From: an uncultured Thiodictyon sp.
GTDB lineage: Bacteria > Pseudomonadota > Gammaproteobacteria > Chromatiales > Chromatiaceae
DNA: 64,000 bases
Direction of reading: 5' to 3'
NCBI GenBank assembly: GCA_903837595.1
Contig: CAILVI010000562.1
Location: 29,975-93,974, forward strand
Shown: positions 1 through 7,891 of the stretch, piece by piece
How the letters are laid out: the number at the start of each line of letters is the position of its first letter
Numbering within the stretch: the stretch's first letter is position 1
Notes under the pieces: model-generated
Database searches by the model: none
The model's input: the letters and a program-made list of their open reading frames with translations, nothing else
Told to the model about the DNA's origin: nothing
Program-made: the position numbers and the translations under genes

Positions 1-272
1 GGCGCTTGGTGGCCATTAAGCACTCTGGCGAGATGGCTGCTCGGTTTTGAGCAAGCCGACTGCCGCGACGTGCGGCGTCGGATTGGACCTTGCTCGCTGG
101 AAAGGCCGAAAAGCTTCGACAACTGGACCAGTTACGAGTGGCGGCGGCACGCCCCAAAGGCATGCCCTGCTTTTGGCACAGTTAGTGCTGCTTGCTGAAG
201 ACTGATTGCCCCAACTGGGGTGGCGATAGCCGCTGGGGCGAAGTATTCATTCAATGATACGGGAGAAAAGAC
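1..272. other. Upstream region of operon 1, no gene supported
   Basis: No recognisable gene lies here. A strong GC hairpin sits at 56-81 (CCGAC, one bulged T, GCCGC, 5-nt loop, GCGGC, GTCGG). It has no T-run after it, so it is not a clear terminator. A sigma-54 type promoter follows at 174. No TGT-N10-ACA activator site was found in the visible part; one could lie left of the window. Confidence 0.5.
174..189 (+). promoter_or_regulatory. Sigma-54 (-24/-12) promoter of operon 1
   Basis: The sequence TGGCACAGTTAGTGCT fits the RpoN consensus TGGCAC-N5-TTGC, with GG at 175-176 and GC at 187-188 at the required spacing. Only the first T of TTGC differs. It lies about 84 bases before the first start codon of operon 1. 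The match was judged by eye. Two similar elements at 15325 and 23082 upstream of functionally related genes raise confidence. Confidence 0.7.
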
Positions 273-1127
273 ATGGCAGCCTCTGAAAAGATCCAAGGCA
301 TTTTCGCCGGTGTAGACGTCGGTTCGCTTGCCTCGAAGTCGGTAATCATTCGCGACGGTGAGATCGCCGGGTTCGGGCTGATTCCGTCCGGGCTGAACTC
401 TGAAGAAAGCGGCCTCAATGCGCTCGCGGCGGCGCTGGAAAGTGCGGGGCTCGAGCGCTCCGATATCAGCCACATCGTCTCTACCGGCTATGGGCGGATT
501 TCCGCAAGTTATGCCTCCAAGACAGTCACCGAAATCACCTGTCACGCCAAGGGTGCGAACTATCTGTTTCCCAATGCCCGCACGATCATCGACATCGGCG
601 GGCAGGATTGCAAAGCCATCCGGGTCAACGGGGACGGTTCCGTGGCCGATTTTGCCATGAACGACAAGTGTGCGGCCGGGACCGGGCGATTCCTCGAGGT
701 CATGGCCGGGCTGTTTAAGGTATCTCTTTCGGAACTGGGCGATCTCTCCCTCAAGGCCGACGCGGTGGTGCCAATGAGCAGCACCTGCACCGTATTCGTG
801 GAATCAGAAACGATCTCCCTGCTTGCCCGCGGCGAAAAGCCGCACAATATTCAGGCCGGCATTCATCATGCCATCGCTAATCGTATCGCCGGGTTGTTCT
901 CACGGGTCGGTATTCAGAGTGACGTCTATTTCTCCGGCGGTGTGGCGAAGAACAAGGGGATGCGCAAGGCACTCGAGGAGGTCCTCAAGGTCAATATCGT
1001 CGAGCCCTATTTCGATCCGCAACTGACCGGGGCTTTAGGCGCCGCGGTGCTGGCCCAGGCGATCGCGGTGAAGGAGGCAAAGAAGGGCCGGCAGCAGGAG
1101 AGCAGCGCGATCCAATCGGCTGCTTAA
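273..1127 (+). CDS. ATP-dependent activator of a 2-hydroxyacyl-CoA dehydratase / benzoyl-CoA reductase-type enzyme (BcrA/BcrD/HgdC family)
   Basis: This 284-residue protein belongs to the ASKHA-fold ATPases that hydrolyse ATP to push one low-potential electron onto a partner reductase. The N-terminal phosphate loop reads GVDVGSLASKS, the second nucleotide motif IDIGGQDCKAI. Two cysteines sit in the family cluster motifs (DKCAAGTGRF and STCTVFVESE); in relatives they bridge a [4Fe-4S] cluster between two subunits. The start has a good ribosome site (GGGAGAAAAG). It is the first gene of a long plus-strand operon with its presumed ferredoxin donor and HgdA/HgdB-like partners downstream. The substrate cannot be read from the sequence. 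Confidence 0.9.
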   Translation: MAASEKIQGIFAGVDVGSLASKSVIIRDGEIAGFGLIPSGLNSEESGLNALAAALESAGLERSDISHIVSTGYGRISASYASKTVTEITCHAKGANYLFPNARTIIDIGGQDCKAIRVNGDGSVADFAMNDKCAAGTGRFLEVMAGLFKVSLSELGDLSLKADAVVPMSSTCTVFVESETISLLARGEKPHNIQAGIHHAIANRIAGLFSRVGIQSDVYFSGGVAKNKGMRKALEEVLKVNIVEPYFDPQLTGALGAAVLAQAIAVKEAKKGRQQESSAIQSAA

Positions 1128-1171
1128 ACCGATCCGCTCAGAGTTCCGGTCCCTGCTGGAGGGGGGACGGA

Positions 1172-1429
1172 ATGTTGTTATCACGGGGTGTCTACGTGGC
1201 CTTCACTATTGCCAGTTCGTGCATCGCCTGCGGCGACTGCTGGAATGCCTGTCCCCAAGACAGTGCGATCATTCCTGGGGATCTGTATCGGATCGATGAG
1301 GACGCCTGCCTGGCCTGCGGCGTCTGTGCCGATATCTGTCCCACCTCCAGCATCTTTGAACCCCGCCCGGTCACTGCCGGCGGCGGGTGCGGTGCGGTCA
1401 ACCACCTGGTGGATTTACGCAATGAATAA
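1172..1429 (+). CDS. 2[4Fe-4S] ferredoxin
   Basis: An 85-residue bacterial-type ferredoxin with two complete cluster motifs, CIACGDCWNACP and CLACGVCADICP. It is a likely soluble electron donor to the ATP-dependent activator encoded just upstream, as in benzoyl-CoA reductase and 2-hydroxyglutaryl-CoA dehydratase systems. A strong GGAGGGGGG ribosome site precedes the ATG. The last codons overlap the start of the next gene, so translation is probably coupled. The short C-terminal tail (about 25 residues, GGGCGAVNH) holds an extra cysteine of unknown role. Confidence 0.93.
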   Translation: MLLSRGVYVAFTIASSCIACGDCWNACPQDSAIIPGDLYRIDEDACLACGVCADICPTSSIFEPRPVTAGGGCGAVNHLVDLRNE

Positions 1430-2363
1430 TGGACTGGCGCTTGAGCGACCCGACCCTGTTTGGGAGGCAGATGAGTTGGCGGTGCATTGGCCTCGCGCAG
1501 CGGGCGAGCGGCGGGTGGACAGTGCCGCCGAGACCACGCCGCTAACGGTTCTTGCCGCGGTGCCGAGCGCTCCGCTGTTGGAGGTGCGGGACCTCGTCAT
1601 CACCTATGAAAACCAGAACACCGGCGAGCTAACGGAGGCGGTCAGCCACGTCAGTCTCAATATCCAGGCAGGGGAGTTCGTCACTATTGTCGGGCTCAGC
1701 GGCTGTGGCAAGTCCTCCTTCCTCAATGCGGTGGCCGGTCTGGTTAAGCCGGCCTCGGGCACGATGAAGGTCGCCGGCAAGCGTATCGACGGCCCGGGGC
1801 CTGACCGCTCGGTGGTCTTCCAGAAGGCGACACTCCTGCCGTGGCGGACCGTGATGGACAACATCATCTACGGACTGGAACTGCGGGGTGTGCCCAAGCC
1901 CATCGCCAGGGAAAGGGCGGAAAGTTGCATCGACCTGGTCCGGTTGCGGGGCTTCGAGCACTTTCATCCTCATGCCCTCTCCGGGGGCATGCAGCAACGC
2001 GTCAACCTCGCGCGGGCACTGGTGACGGAGCCTCAACTCCTGCTCTTGGATGAGCCGTTTGCGGCACTCGACGCGATCACCCGTGAGACGATGCAGAATG
2101 AGTTGCTGTCGATCTGGAACGTCACCCGCAAGACCGTGCTCATGGTCACCCATCAGATCGACGAGGCGGTGCTGCTGTCCGATCGGGTCATCGTCTTCTC
2201 CGACCGGCCCGCGCGCATCGGCACTGAATTCAAGATCAATCTGCCCAGGCCCCGTACCCAGGAGGCCCGCTACAGCCCCGCCTTTGACTACCTCGCCAAA
2301 GAGGTCTTCGGGGTGATTCACAGCAGCGCGAGCAAGCGCGAGGAACCTGAGTATGTCATCTGA
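1422..2363 (+). CDS. ABC transporter ATPase, nitrate/sulfonate/taurine (SsuB/TauB) type
   Basis: A 313-residue ATPase. Walker A is GLSGCGKSS, the signature is LSGGMQQR and Walker B is LLLLDEPFAALD, followed by the switch histidine in MVTHQIDEA. Together with the next gene it forms the inner-membrane importer for small organic anions or related solutes. The ATG at 1422 was chosen because it overlaps the ferredoxin stop by 8 bases; the open frame extends further upstream only as a shadow of the ferredoxin gene. About 55 poorly conserved residues precede the ATPase domain, a longer leader than usual for the family. Confidence 0.92.
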   Translation: MNNGLALERPDPVWEADELAVHWPRAAGERRVDSAAETTPLTVLAAVPSAPLLEVRDLVITYENQNTGELTEAVSHVSLNIQAGEFVTIVGLSGCGKSSFLNAVAGLVKPASGTMKVAGKRIDGPGPDRSVVFQKATLLPWRTVMDNIIYGLELRGVPKPIARERAESCIDLVRLRGFEHFHPHALSGGMQQRVNLARALVTEPQLLLLDEPFAALDAITRETMQNELLSIWNVTRKTVLMVTHQIDEAVLLSDRVIVFSDRPARIGTEFKINLPRPRTQEARYSPAFDYLAKEVFGVIHSSASKREEPEYVI

Positions 2364-3153
2364 CGCCCGTCGCTTCCGTGCCCGCAAGTTCCGGGAAAAC
2401 CTTTTCAGCCTGGGCCTGAGCGGGGGCGTCTTTGTGCTGTTGTTCGCCACCTGGGAATTCGTTGCGCGAGCCCACCTGGTCGACCCGATGTTCTCAAGTT
2501 CACCCTCCCAAGTGCTACTGACCGGTTGGGAACTGATCAACAATGGGACCCTGCTCAAGCACGTGCTGGCGAGCGGAAAGGTGTTCCTGACCGGCTTCGG
2601 TTTGGCGGTGATTCTCGGTATTCCGATCGGGGTCGCGCTCGGCTGGTTCAAGTGGTTCAACCGCGCCTTCAGCCCATTGGTCTCGGCCTTCTACACGATG
2701 CCACGGATCGCGCTCATGCCGCTGTTCATCATCTGGTTTGGTCTGGGCATGGGGTCCAAGGTCGCGCTGATCCTGTTGAGCGCCATTTTCCCGCTCATCG
2801 TCAACATGCAGGTGGCGATGCAGAACATCGATGCCGATTACAAGCGGGTCGGCATCGCCTACGGGGCCAACCAGTGGCAGTTGTTCAGCACAGTTGCATT
2901 GCCGTCCTCCATCCCCTTTCTGCTGACCGGCCTGCGCCTGGCCATGGGGCGTGGGCTGCTGGGGGTGGTCGCGGCGGAAGTGTTCGGGGGGGCGGAGGGT
3001 CTGGGCTATATGATTCAGTATGCCGGGGCGACCTTCCAGATCGATGTCGTATTTGTCGGGGTGGTGGTCATCGCGACCATCGGTGTGATCATGGATCGTA
3101 GCCTCGCCTACGCGAGTCGCCGGGTCGACTCCTGGAAGATCACCGAGACCTGA
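2353..3153 (+). CDS. ABC transporter permease, SsuC/TauC type
   Basis: A 266-residue inner-membrane permease with about six hydrophobic segments. The cytoplasmic EAA-type loop (VALPSSIPFLLTGLRLAMG) contacts the ATPase. It overlaps the ATPase gene by 11 bases, which supports a stoichiometric complex. It is the only permease visible in the island, although two ATPases and two substrate-binding proteins are encoded nearby. Members of this family import nitrate, sulfonates, taurine, pyrimidine precursors and similar molecules, so the substrate is open. Confidence 0.92.
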   Translation: MSSDARRFRARKFRENLFSLGLSGGVFVLLFATWEFVARAHLVDPMFSSSPSQVLLTGWELINNGTLLKHVLASGKVFLTGFGLAVILGIPIGVALGWFKWFNRAFSPLVSAFYTMPRIALMPLFIIWFGLGMGSKVALILLSAIFPLIVNMQVAMQNIDADYKRVGIAYGANQWQLFSTVALPSSIPFLLTGLRLAMGRGLLGVVAAEVFGGAEGLGYMIQYAGATFQIDVVFVGVVVIATIGVIMDRSLAYASRRVDSWKITET

Positions 3154-3260
3154 GCGGGCTGCGTCTCCCGCACTTTTGATCCAGCTCTCCACCGCCGCCG
3201 TGGCCAAGTGACGGCGGGGCGCGAGCGGGTTTGGTTTTCAACGATCGAGAGGAACATGAC

Positions 3261-4448
3261 ATGGCACTGAACGCATTGGAATTGATCTATAAACGGCTCA
3301 GGGAGCGGCCGCAGGAGTTGGTCGAGGCCCGGGCGAACGGGGCCAAGGTGGTCGGATTCCAGGCCTATAATTTGCCCGAGGAGGTCATCTACGCCCTCGG
3401 GCTCATCCCGGTACGCCTGGGCTCAGGTGGCGATGGCGACCTGGTGGAGGTCGGTGGCCGCTACATCTCAACGAAGAACTGCGTCTATGTACGTTCAACG
3501 GTCGGTCTCTTCGCCGAGAACACCGACCCCTACATCGTCAACAGCGACATCGTCGCCTTCGATGCCACCTGCCTGCAGACCTTCCGGACGGCTGAAGTGG
3601 TCCAGTATTACTTCAACCGTGAGGTCATTATTCTCGGGGTACCGCGCAACTTCTATCTGCAAGAGGCGCATACCTATTTTGCTGCCGAACTGCGCCATTT
3701 CGTGAGTCGGCTGGAGGCCATCAGCGGTGTGACGCTCACCCGCGAACGGCTGGCCGACTCGATTGCACTCTATAATGGCATCCGTGATGCCATCGTGCGG
3801 ATCTATCCGTATCAAGCCACCAAGAATCCGGCCATCTCCTGGGAGCAGGTGTTTGACGTCATTCAGGCCGGGTATGTGCTGGATCGGCGTGAATACCTGG
3901 GCCTGCTGGAATCGCTGCTGGCGGAGTTGGTGCAACAGCGCGGGGCCCCGGTGATCGGGGGCGAGGACGACGAGGCTCGCATTTTCATTTCCGGCAGCAC
4001 CATCCCGCCCGGCGACAAGAAGCTCATCAGCATCATGCAGGAACTGGGCGGGCGTATCGTGGGTGATGACCTGTGGTCGGGGCTCATCCCCTATGTCGAT
4101 GTGCAGATCGAGGATGCCACCCTGGAGGCACTGGCCAGCGCCTATCTCAACCGCACCCCGCATGGCGCGCTGCCGTATCTGGAACTGGCGACCGACCGGC
4201 GGATCAAGCGGCTGAAGGAACTGATCACGACGTTTAAGGCCAACGGGGTGATCTATCACACCTTGCGCTATTGCGACCCCTACACCTTCAAGGCGAAGGA
4301 GACCAAGGACATCCTGGAGAAGGAGGGCATACCGCTCCTGGAACTGCACACCGAATATGCGGGTTCCGACTTCGAGGCCATTCGTACCCGGGTCGAGGCC
4401 TTTGTAGAAATGGTCAAGTTGCGGGCGGAGTCGGAGGAGGCGGCATGA
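3261..4448 (+). CDS. HgdB/BcrC-like subunit of a 2-hydroxyacyl-CoA dehydratase / benzoyl-CoA reductase-type enzyme
   Basis: A 395-residue protein with the HgdB/BcrC layout. Three cysteines suited to bind a [4Fe-4S] cluster lie at about C74 (STKNCVYV), C104 (DATCLQTF) and C338 (LRYCDPYT). In the family this subunit pairs with an HgdA/BcrB subunit and takes electrons from the ATP-driven activator. ATG 3261, 9 bases after GAGAGGA, was preferred over an in-frame TTG at 3231. Its stop overlaps the next start (ATGA). Double-cubane cluster proteins belong to the same superfamily, so a non-CoA small-molecule substrate is possible. Confidence 0.88.
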   Translation: MALNALELIYKRLRERPQELVEARANGAKVVGFQAYNLPEEVIYALGLIPVRLGSGGDGDLVEVGGRYISTKNCVYVRSTVGLFAENTDPYIVNSDIVAFDATCLQTFRTAEVVQYYFNREVIILGVPRNFYLQEAHTYFAAELRHFVSRLEAISGVTLTRERLADSIALYNGIRDAIVRIYPYQATKNPAISWEQVFDVIQAGYVLDRREYLGLLESLLAELVQQRGAPVIGGEDDEARIFISGSTIPPGDKKLISIMQELGGRIVGDDLWSGLIPYVDVQIEDATLEALASAYLNRTPHGALPYLELATDRRIKRLKELITTFKANGVIYHTLRYCDPYTFKAKETKDILEKEGIPLLELHTEYAGSDFEAIRTRVEAFVEMVKLRAESEEAA

Positions 4449-5878
4449 GCGCGGTACCACAATACATCACCCGTTCCAGTGTCAGCGATACGGCGGAGTA
4501 TTTCCGCTATCCTGACGAGGTCCGCGAGCAGTTCATCGCGACCGATGACATCGAGTTTCGCGACGGCTCCCGCGTCACGTCCCTGGAGGTCTGGGACTAC
4601 CTGACACAGGTCGGGCCGGTCAAGTATCCAAACCTTTACGACAACAGCAGTCTGTATACCGGGCGGTTGTCGCACGATGTGACCTTCGCGTTCAATCTCA
4701 AGAACGCCTATCTCAGCATGACCATGCACGAGCGCATGACGAAGGCCAAGGCCCAGGGCCGCCCTATCGTCTTCGTGCAGGGCGGGCAGAGCGTCGACCC
4801 CTATTACGCGGCGGGTGCGGTTGCGCTGCGCCCGGCCAGTACCGGCAGCTGGGCGCGGGGCCAGCGGGAGGGCCTGACCCGCAACCAGGACGAGTTGGAA
4901 AGTCGCAGTGATAAGCAGAAGGCGTATAACGCGATCAGCTTCGAGGTCTGCAACTCGGCCGGCTACGAGCACATCCAGGAGGGCAATGTGCCGGCCGACA
5001 TGGTGGCACCCTATACGGCGTTGCGCTGCTCGGATGTCTCCTACGGCACCGAGGCACACCGCCACGGACCGCGCGCCAAGGAGGTAAAGTTGCTCCTGGT
5101 GGACTATCCCCTGGACCATCAGCGGGACAAAGAGTGGGCCATCAGGTATTTCGCCGATAACCTGCATCGGCTGACCCGCAGCATCGACGAGCAGACGGGC
5201 CGCAAGACTACCGACGACGACCTGGCGAGGGAGATCAAACTCCATAACGAAGGCCGCCGTCTGGCGATTGAGATCGCCGATCTGTGGTGGTCGGCGGACC
5301 TGGCCCCGACCAATGGCCGGGATCGCCGCTCACTGTTTCTGCTCGGGGGCATGGAGACCCACGGCGACCCGGTGGCGAGTCTCTCCCTCCTGCGCGAGGC
5401 CCGACGCGACATCGAGAAGCGTGTCAGGCAGGGGCACCGGACCGAGGGTGTCCTGGACAATGCGGCCAGGCTCTTCGTCTGCGGCTCCTGTGTCTTTCCT
5501 AACGATCTGCGCACCGAGGAGGCGGGGGGCATCATCGTCGGCAACGACAATCATTGGAGCGACATCACCACCCTGGTGAACGAGGACGGCGACCCCTATT
5601 ACGAGTTGGCCCGTGCGGTGCTCTCCTATCCCTACGAACAGCCCCTCAAGGAGCGCGCCGGCTGGACCGTCGATCAGATCCGGAAGTCGCGGACCGACGG
5701 CGTGCTCTTCCTCTATAAATGGGGTTGCAATACCCAGTCCGCCATTGCGCGGCTGCTGGTGGATGAAATCAAGGCGCAGACCGGCATCCCCACCATCATC
5801 ATCGAGGATGACATGACCCGCACGCAGACCGAGCAGCTGCAAAACCGGGTCAATTCATTCATCGAGATGGTGTCCTGA
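4445..5878 (+). CDS. HgdA/BcrB-like reductase subunit, full-length copy 1
   Basis: A 477-residue protein of the 2-hydroxyacyl-CoA dehydratase alpha / BcrB type. Candidate cluster or active-site cysteines are C169 (EVCNSAGYEH), C195 (LRCSDVSYG), C346 and C349 (FVCGSCVFPND) and C428 (KWGCNTQSA). The C-terminus ends in the family pattern GIPTIIIEDDM...QLQNRVNSFIEM. It overlaps the BcrC-like gene by 4 bases, so these two are the most likely heterodimer. Two paralogues follow in the same operon, one shortened (5912) and one complete (7892). Confidence 0.87.
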   Translation: MSAVPQYITRSSVSDTAEYFRYPDEVREQFIATDDIEFRDGSRVTSLEVWDYLTQVGPVKYPNLYDNSSLYTGRLSHDVTFAFNLKNAYLSMTMHERMTKAKAQGRPIVFVQGGQSVDPYYAAGAVALRPASTGSWARGQREGLTRNQDELESRSDKQKAYNAISFEVCNSAGYEHIQEGNVPADMVAPYTALRCSDVSYGTEAHRHGPRAKEVKLLLVDYPLDHQRDKEWAIRYFADNLHRLTRSIDEQTGRKTTDDDLAREIKLHNEGRRLAIEIADLWWSADLAPTNGRDRRSLFLLGGMETHGDPVASLSLLREARRDIEKRVRQGHRTEGVLDNAARLFVCGSCVFPNDLRTEEAGGIIVGNDNHWSDITTLVNEDGDPYYELARAVLSYPYEQPLKERAGWTVDQIRKSRTDGVLFLYKWGCNTQSAIARLLVDEIKAQTGIPTIIIEDDMTRTQTEQLQNRVNSFIEMVS

Positions 5879-5911
5879 CGTGCCGCGCCGCCAAGTCGCT
5901 GGGAGAGTCCT

Positions 5912-6856
5912 ATGAGTGCCTTGCCGAAATCGCTCGTCAGCAGCGTGAGCGACGCACCGCAGTACTACCGTTATCCGGAGGAACTCCGCGAGGAGTTCGT
6001 GGCCACCGACGACATCGAGTTCCGCGATGGCTCCAGCGTCACGGCGGCGCAGGTCTGGCACTATCTGACCGAGATCGGCCCGGTAAAGTACGCCAACCTG
6101 TACGAGAAGCACCGGCTTTACTCGGGGCGATTCCCGCGTGATGTGTCATTTCCCTTTACGCTCAAGGACACCTATCTCAGCATGACCATGGAGGATGACC
6201 TGGCGCGCGAGATCAAGCTGCACAACGCCGGGCGCCGCTTGGCGATCGAGATTGCGGACCTGTGGTGGTCGGCGGACCAGTCACCGACCAACGGGAGGGA
6301 CCGGCGTTCGCTTTTCCTGCCCGGCGGGATGGAGACCCATGGTGACCCGGTGGCGAGTCTCTCGTTGTTGCGCGAGGCCAAACGGACCATCGAAAAGCGG
6401 GTCAAGGAGGGGCATCGTGCTGAAGGGGCTCAGCACGATGCGGTGCGGCTCTTCGTGTGCGGTTCCTGCGTCTTCCCGAACGACTTCCGGACCGAAGAGG
6501 CCGGCGGGATCATCGGCGGTAACGACAATCATTGGAGCGACATCACGACCCTGGTCAACGAAGCGGGTGACCCCTATACGGAGCTGGCGCGGGCGGTCCT
6601 CTCCTATCCCTACGAGCAGCCGCTGAAGGAACGCGCCAGCTGGACCGCGGACCAGATCAAACCGTCGCGCGCCGATGGCGTGCTCTTCCTCTACAAGTGG
6701 GGCTGCAACACCCAGTCGGCGATCGCGCGGTTGCTGGTTGACGAATTGCGGGCCCAGACCGGCGTGCCGACCATTATCATTGAGGATGACATGGGGGCGA
6801 CCCAGACCGAGCAGTTGCAGAACCGAGTCAATTCATTTGTGGAGATGGTGTCATGA
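5912..6856 (+). CDS. HgdA/BcrB-like paralogue with a large in-frame internal deletion
   Basis: A 314-residue protein. Residues 1-93 and 94-314 match the N- and C-terminal parts of the 477-residue copy upstream, but 163 residues between LSMTM and DDLAREIK are absent without a frameshift. The missing block contains the counterparts of C169 and C195, two probable cluster ligands; the CGSC and KWGCNTQSA cysteines remain. The start has a GGGAGAG ribosome site and the stop overlaps the next gene (ATGA), so the operon structure is intact. It may be a decaying duplicate or a repurposed subunit. An assembly artefact is also possible. Confidence 0.8.
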   Translation: MSALPKSLVSSVSDAPQYYRYPEELREEFVATDDIEFRDGSSVTAAQVWHYLTEIGPVKYANLYEKHRLYSGRFPRDVSFPFTLKDTYLSMTMEDDLAREIKLHNAGRRLAIEIADLWWSADQSPTNGRDRRSLFLPGGMETHGDPVASLSLLREAKRTIEKRVKEGHRAEGAQHDAVRLFVCGSCVFPNDFRTEEAGGIIGGNDNHWSDITTLVNEAGDPYTELARAVLSYPYEQPLKERASWTADQIKPSRADGVLFLYKWGCNTQSAIARLLVDELRAQTGVPTIIIEDDMGATQTEQLQNRVNSFVEMVS

Positions 6857-7857
6857 CGTTGCGACCAGGCATGAGAAAAGGGCGGCGCATCCTCGTTATT
6901 ACGCTATTGACCTGCTTGGCGTGCCTGGGGTTTGCACCGGCACAGGGTGACCTTGGCGGGACGCCATCGGCAGCGGCGCTGGTCCCCGTGCGCCTCGCCA
7001 ACCTGGGGGTCGGGTTGGCCTCCATGCCCCAGGCGTTGGCCATCGAGCGGGGCATCTTCACCCGCAACGGGATCGATCTGCGGGTGATCAATTTCGTCAA
7101 TGGGGGGGCCGAGGCGACGGCCGGGGTGGCCAGCGGTCAGGTGGACATCGGCAGCTACGGGACGCCGATCCTGATCGGGCTGGCGTTCGGCCTGCCCATC
7201 AAGATCGTCGCCTCCCCGCCGGTCAAGGTCACCGGTTTCGAGTTGGTGGCCAAACCAGAGATCCACTCGGTCAAGGACCTGAAAGGCCAGGTCGTCACCA
7301 GCGGCGCCCTGGGCGGCGGCAGTCACCAGGCGCTGTTGAAGATCCTGCAAAGCAACGGCCTGTCGGATAGCGAGGTCAAGATCGTCGCCGCCGGTGGCGC
7401 CGATGCCGAGATGGTGCTGCGTTCCGGGCGGGTGGCGGCCGTTGTGACCTCGGAGCCGACCCGCCGCAAGCTGGAGGACGACGGGCGCGGCCGCCTGATC
7501 GCCAAGGCCAGCGACTACTACGGGCGTCATCAGCACGGTTTCATCTTTGCCACCAACGCCTTTATCGCGAAGCACCCGGACAGCGTGCGGGCGTACCTGC
7601 GGGCCACGCGTGAATCGCTCCAGTATGCACAGACTCACCTGGATGAGCTGGTTGACTTTTCCGCCGCCCGGATCCGGCTCAAGAAGGACATCATCCGCGC
7701 CTACTTTGAGGAGCAGTTTAAGGTCTGGGATCTGAGCTTCCAGGTCGATGTGGAAGGCACCGCCAATGCCGTGCAGGTCCTCAAAGAATTGAAAGAGATC
7801 AAGGCCACGGCGGTCTTTGATCCCAACACCTGGCTGGACACACGCTTCCTGAATTGA
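6853..7857 (+). CDS. ABC transporter substrate-binding protein, NMT1/SsuA type (copy 1)
   Basis: A 334-residue secreted protein with an N-terminal basic and hydrophobic signal segment (RRILVITLLTCLACLGFA). A lipoprotein-like processing site at the second cysteine cannot be excluded. The body has the pattern of nitrate/sulfonate/THI5-type binding proteins, with GVASGQVDIGSYG near residue 95. It should deliver solute to the permease encoded at 2353. It overlaps the shortened BcrB-like gene by 4 bases. It resembles the binding protein at 9340 but is clearly divergent, which suggests a different ligand or affinity. Confidence 0.88.
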   Translation: MTLRPGMRKGRRILVITLLTCLACLGFAPAQGDLGGTPSAAALVPVRLANLGVGLASMPQALAIERGIFTRNGIDLRVINFVNGGAEATAGVASGQVDIGSYGTPILIGLAFGLPIKIVASPPVKVTGFELVAKPEIHSVKDLKGQVVTSGALGGGSHQALLKILQSNGLSDSEVKIVAAGGADAEMVLRSGRVAAVVTSEPTRRKLEDDGRGRLIAKASDYYGRHQHGFIFATNAFIAKHPDSVRAYLRATRESLQYAQTHLDELVDFSAARIRLKKDIIRAYFEEQFKVWDLSFQVDVEGTANAVQVLKELKEIKATAVFDPNTWLDTRFLN

Positions 7858-7891
7858 GCCCGGTGCATTACCACGACCCCTGGAGACTTTA

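Noticed and set aside
1-201. Plus-strand frame open from the window edge to a stop at about 201
   Set aside because: It has no recognisable protein content and runs through the sigma-54 promoter and a hairpin.
1188-1421. Longer start for the first ABC ATPase
   Set aside because: This stretch is the ferredoxin gene in another frame; the upstream residues do not resemble any ABC protein.
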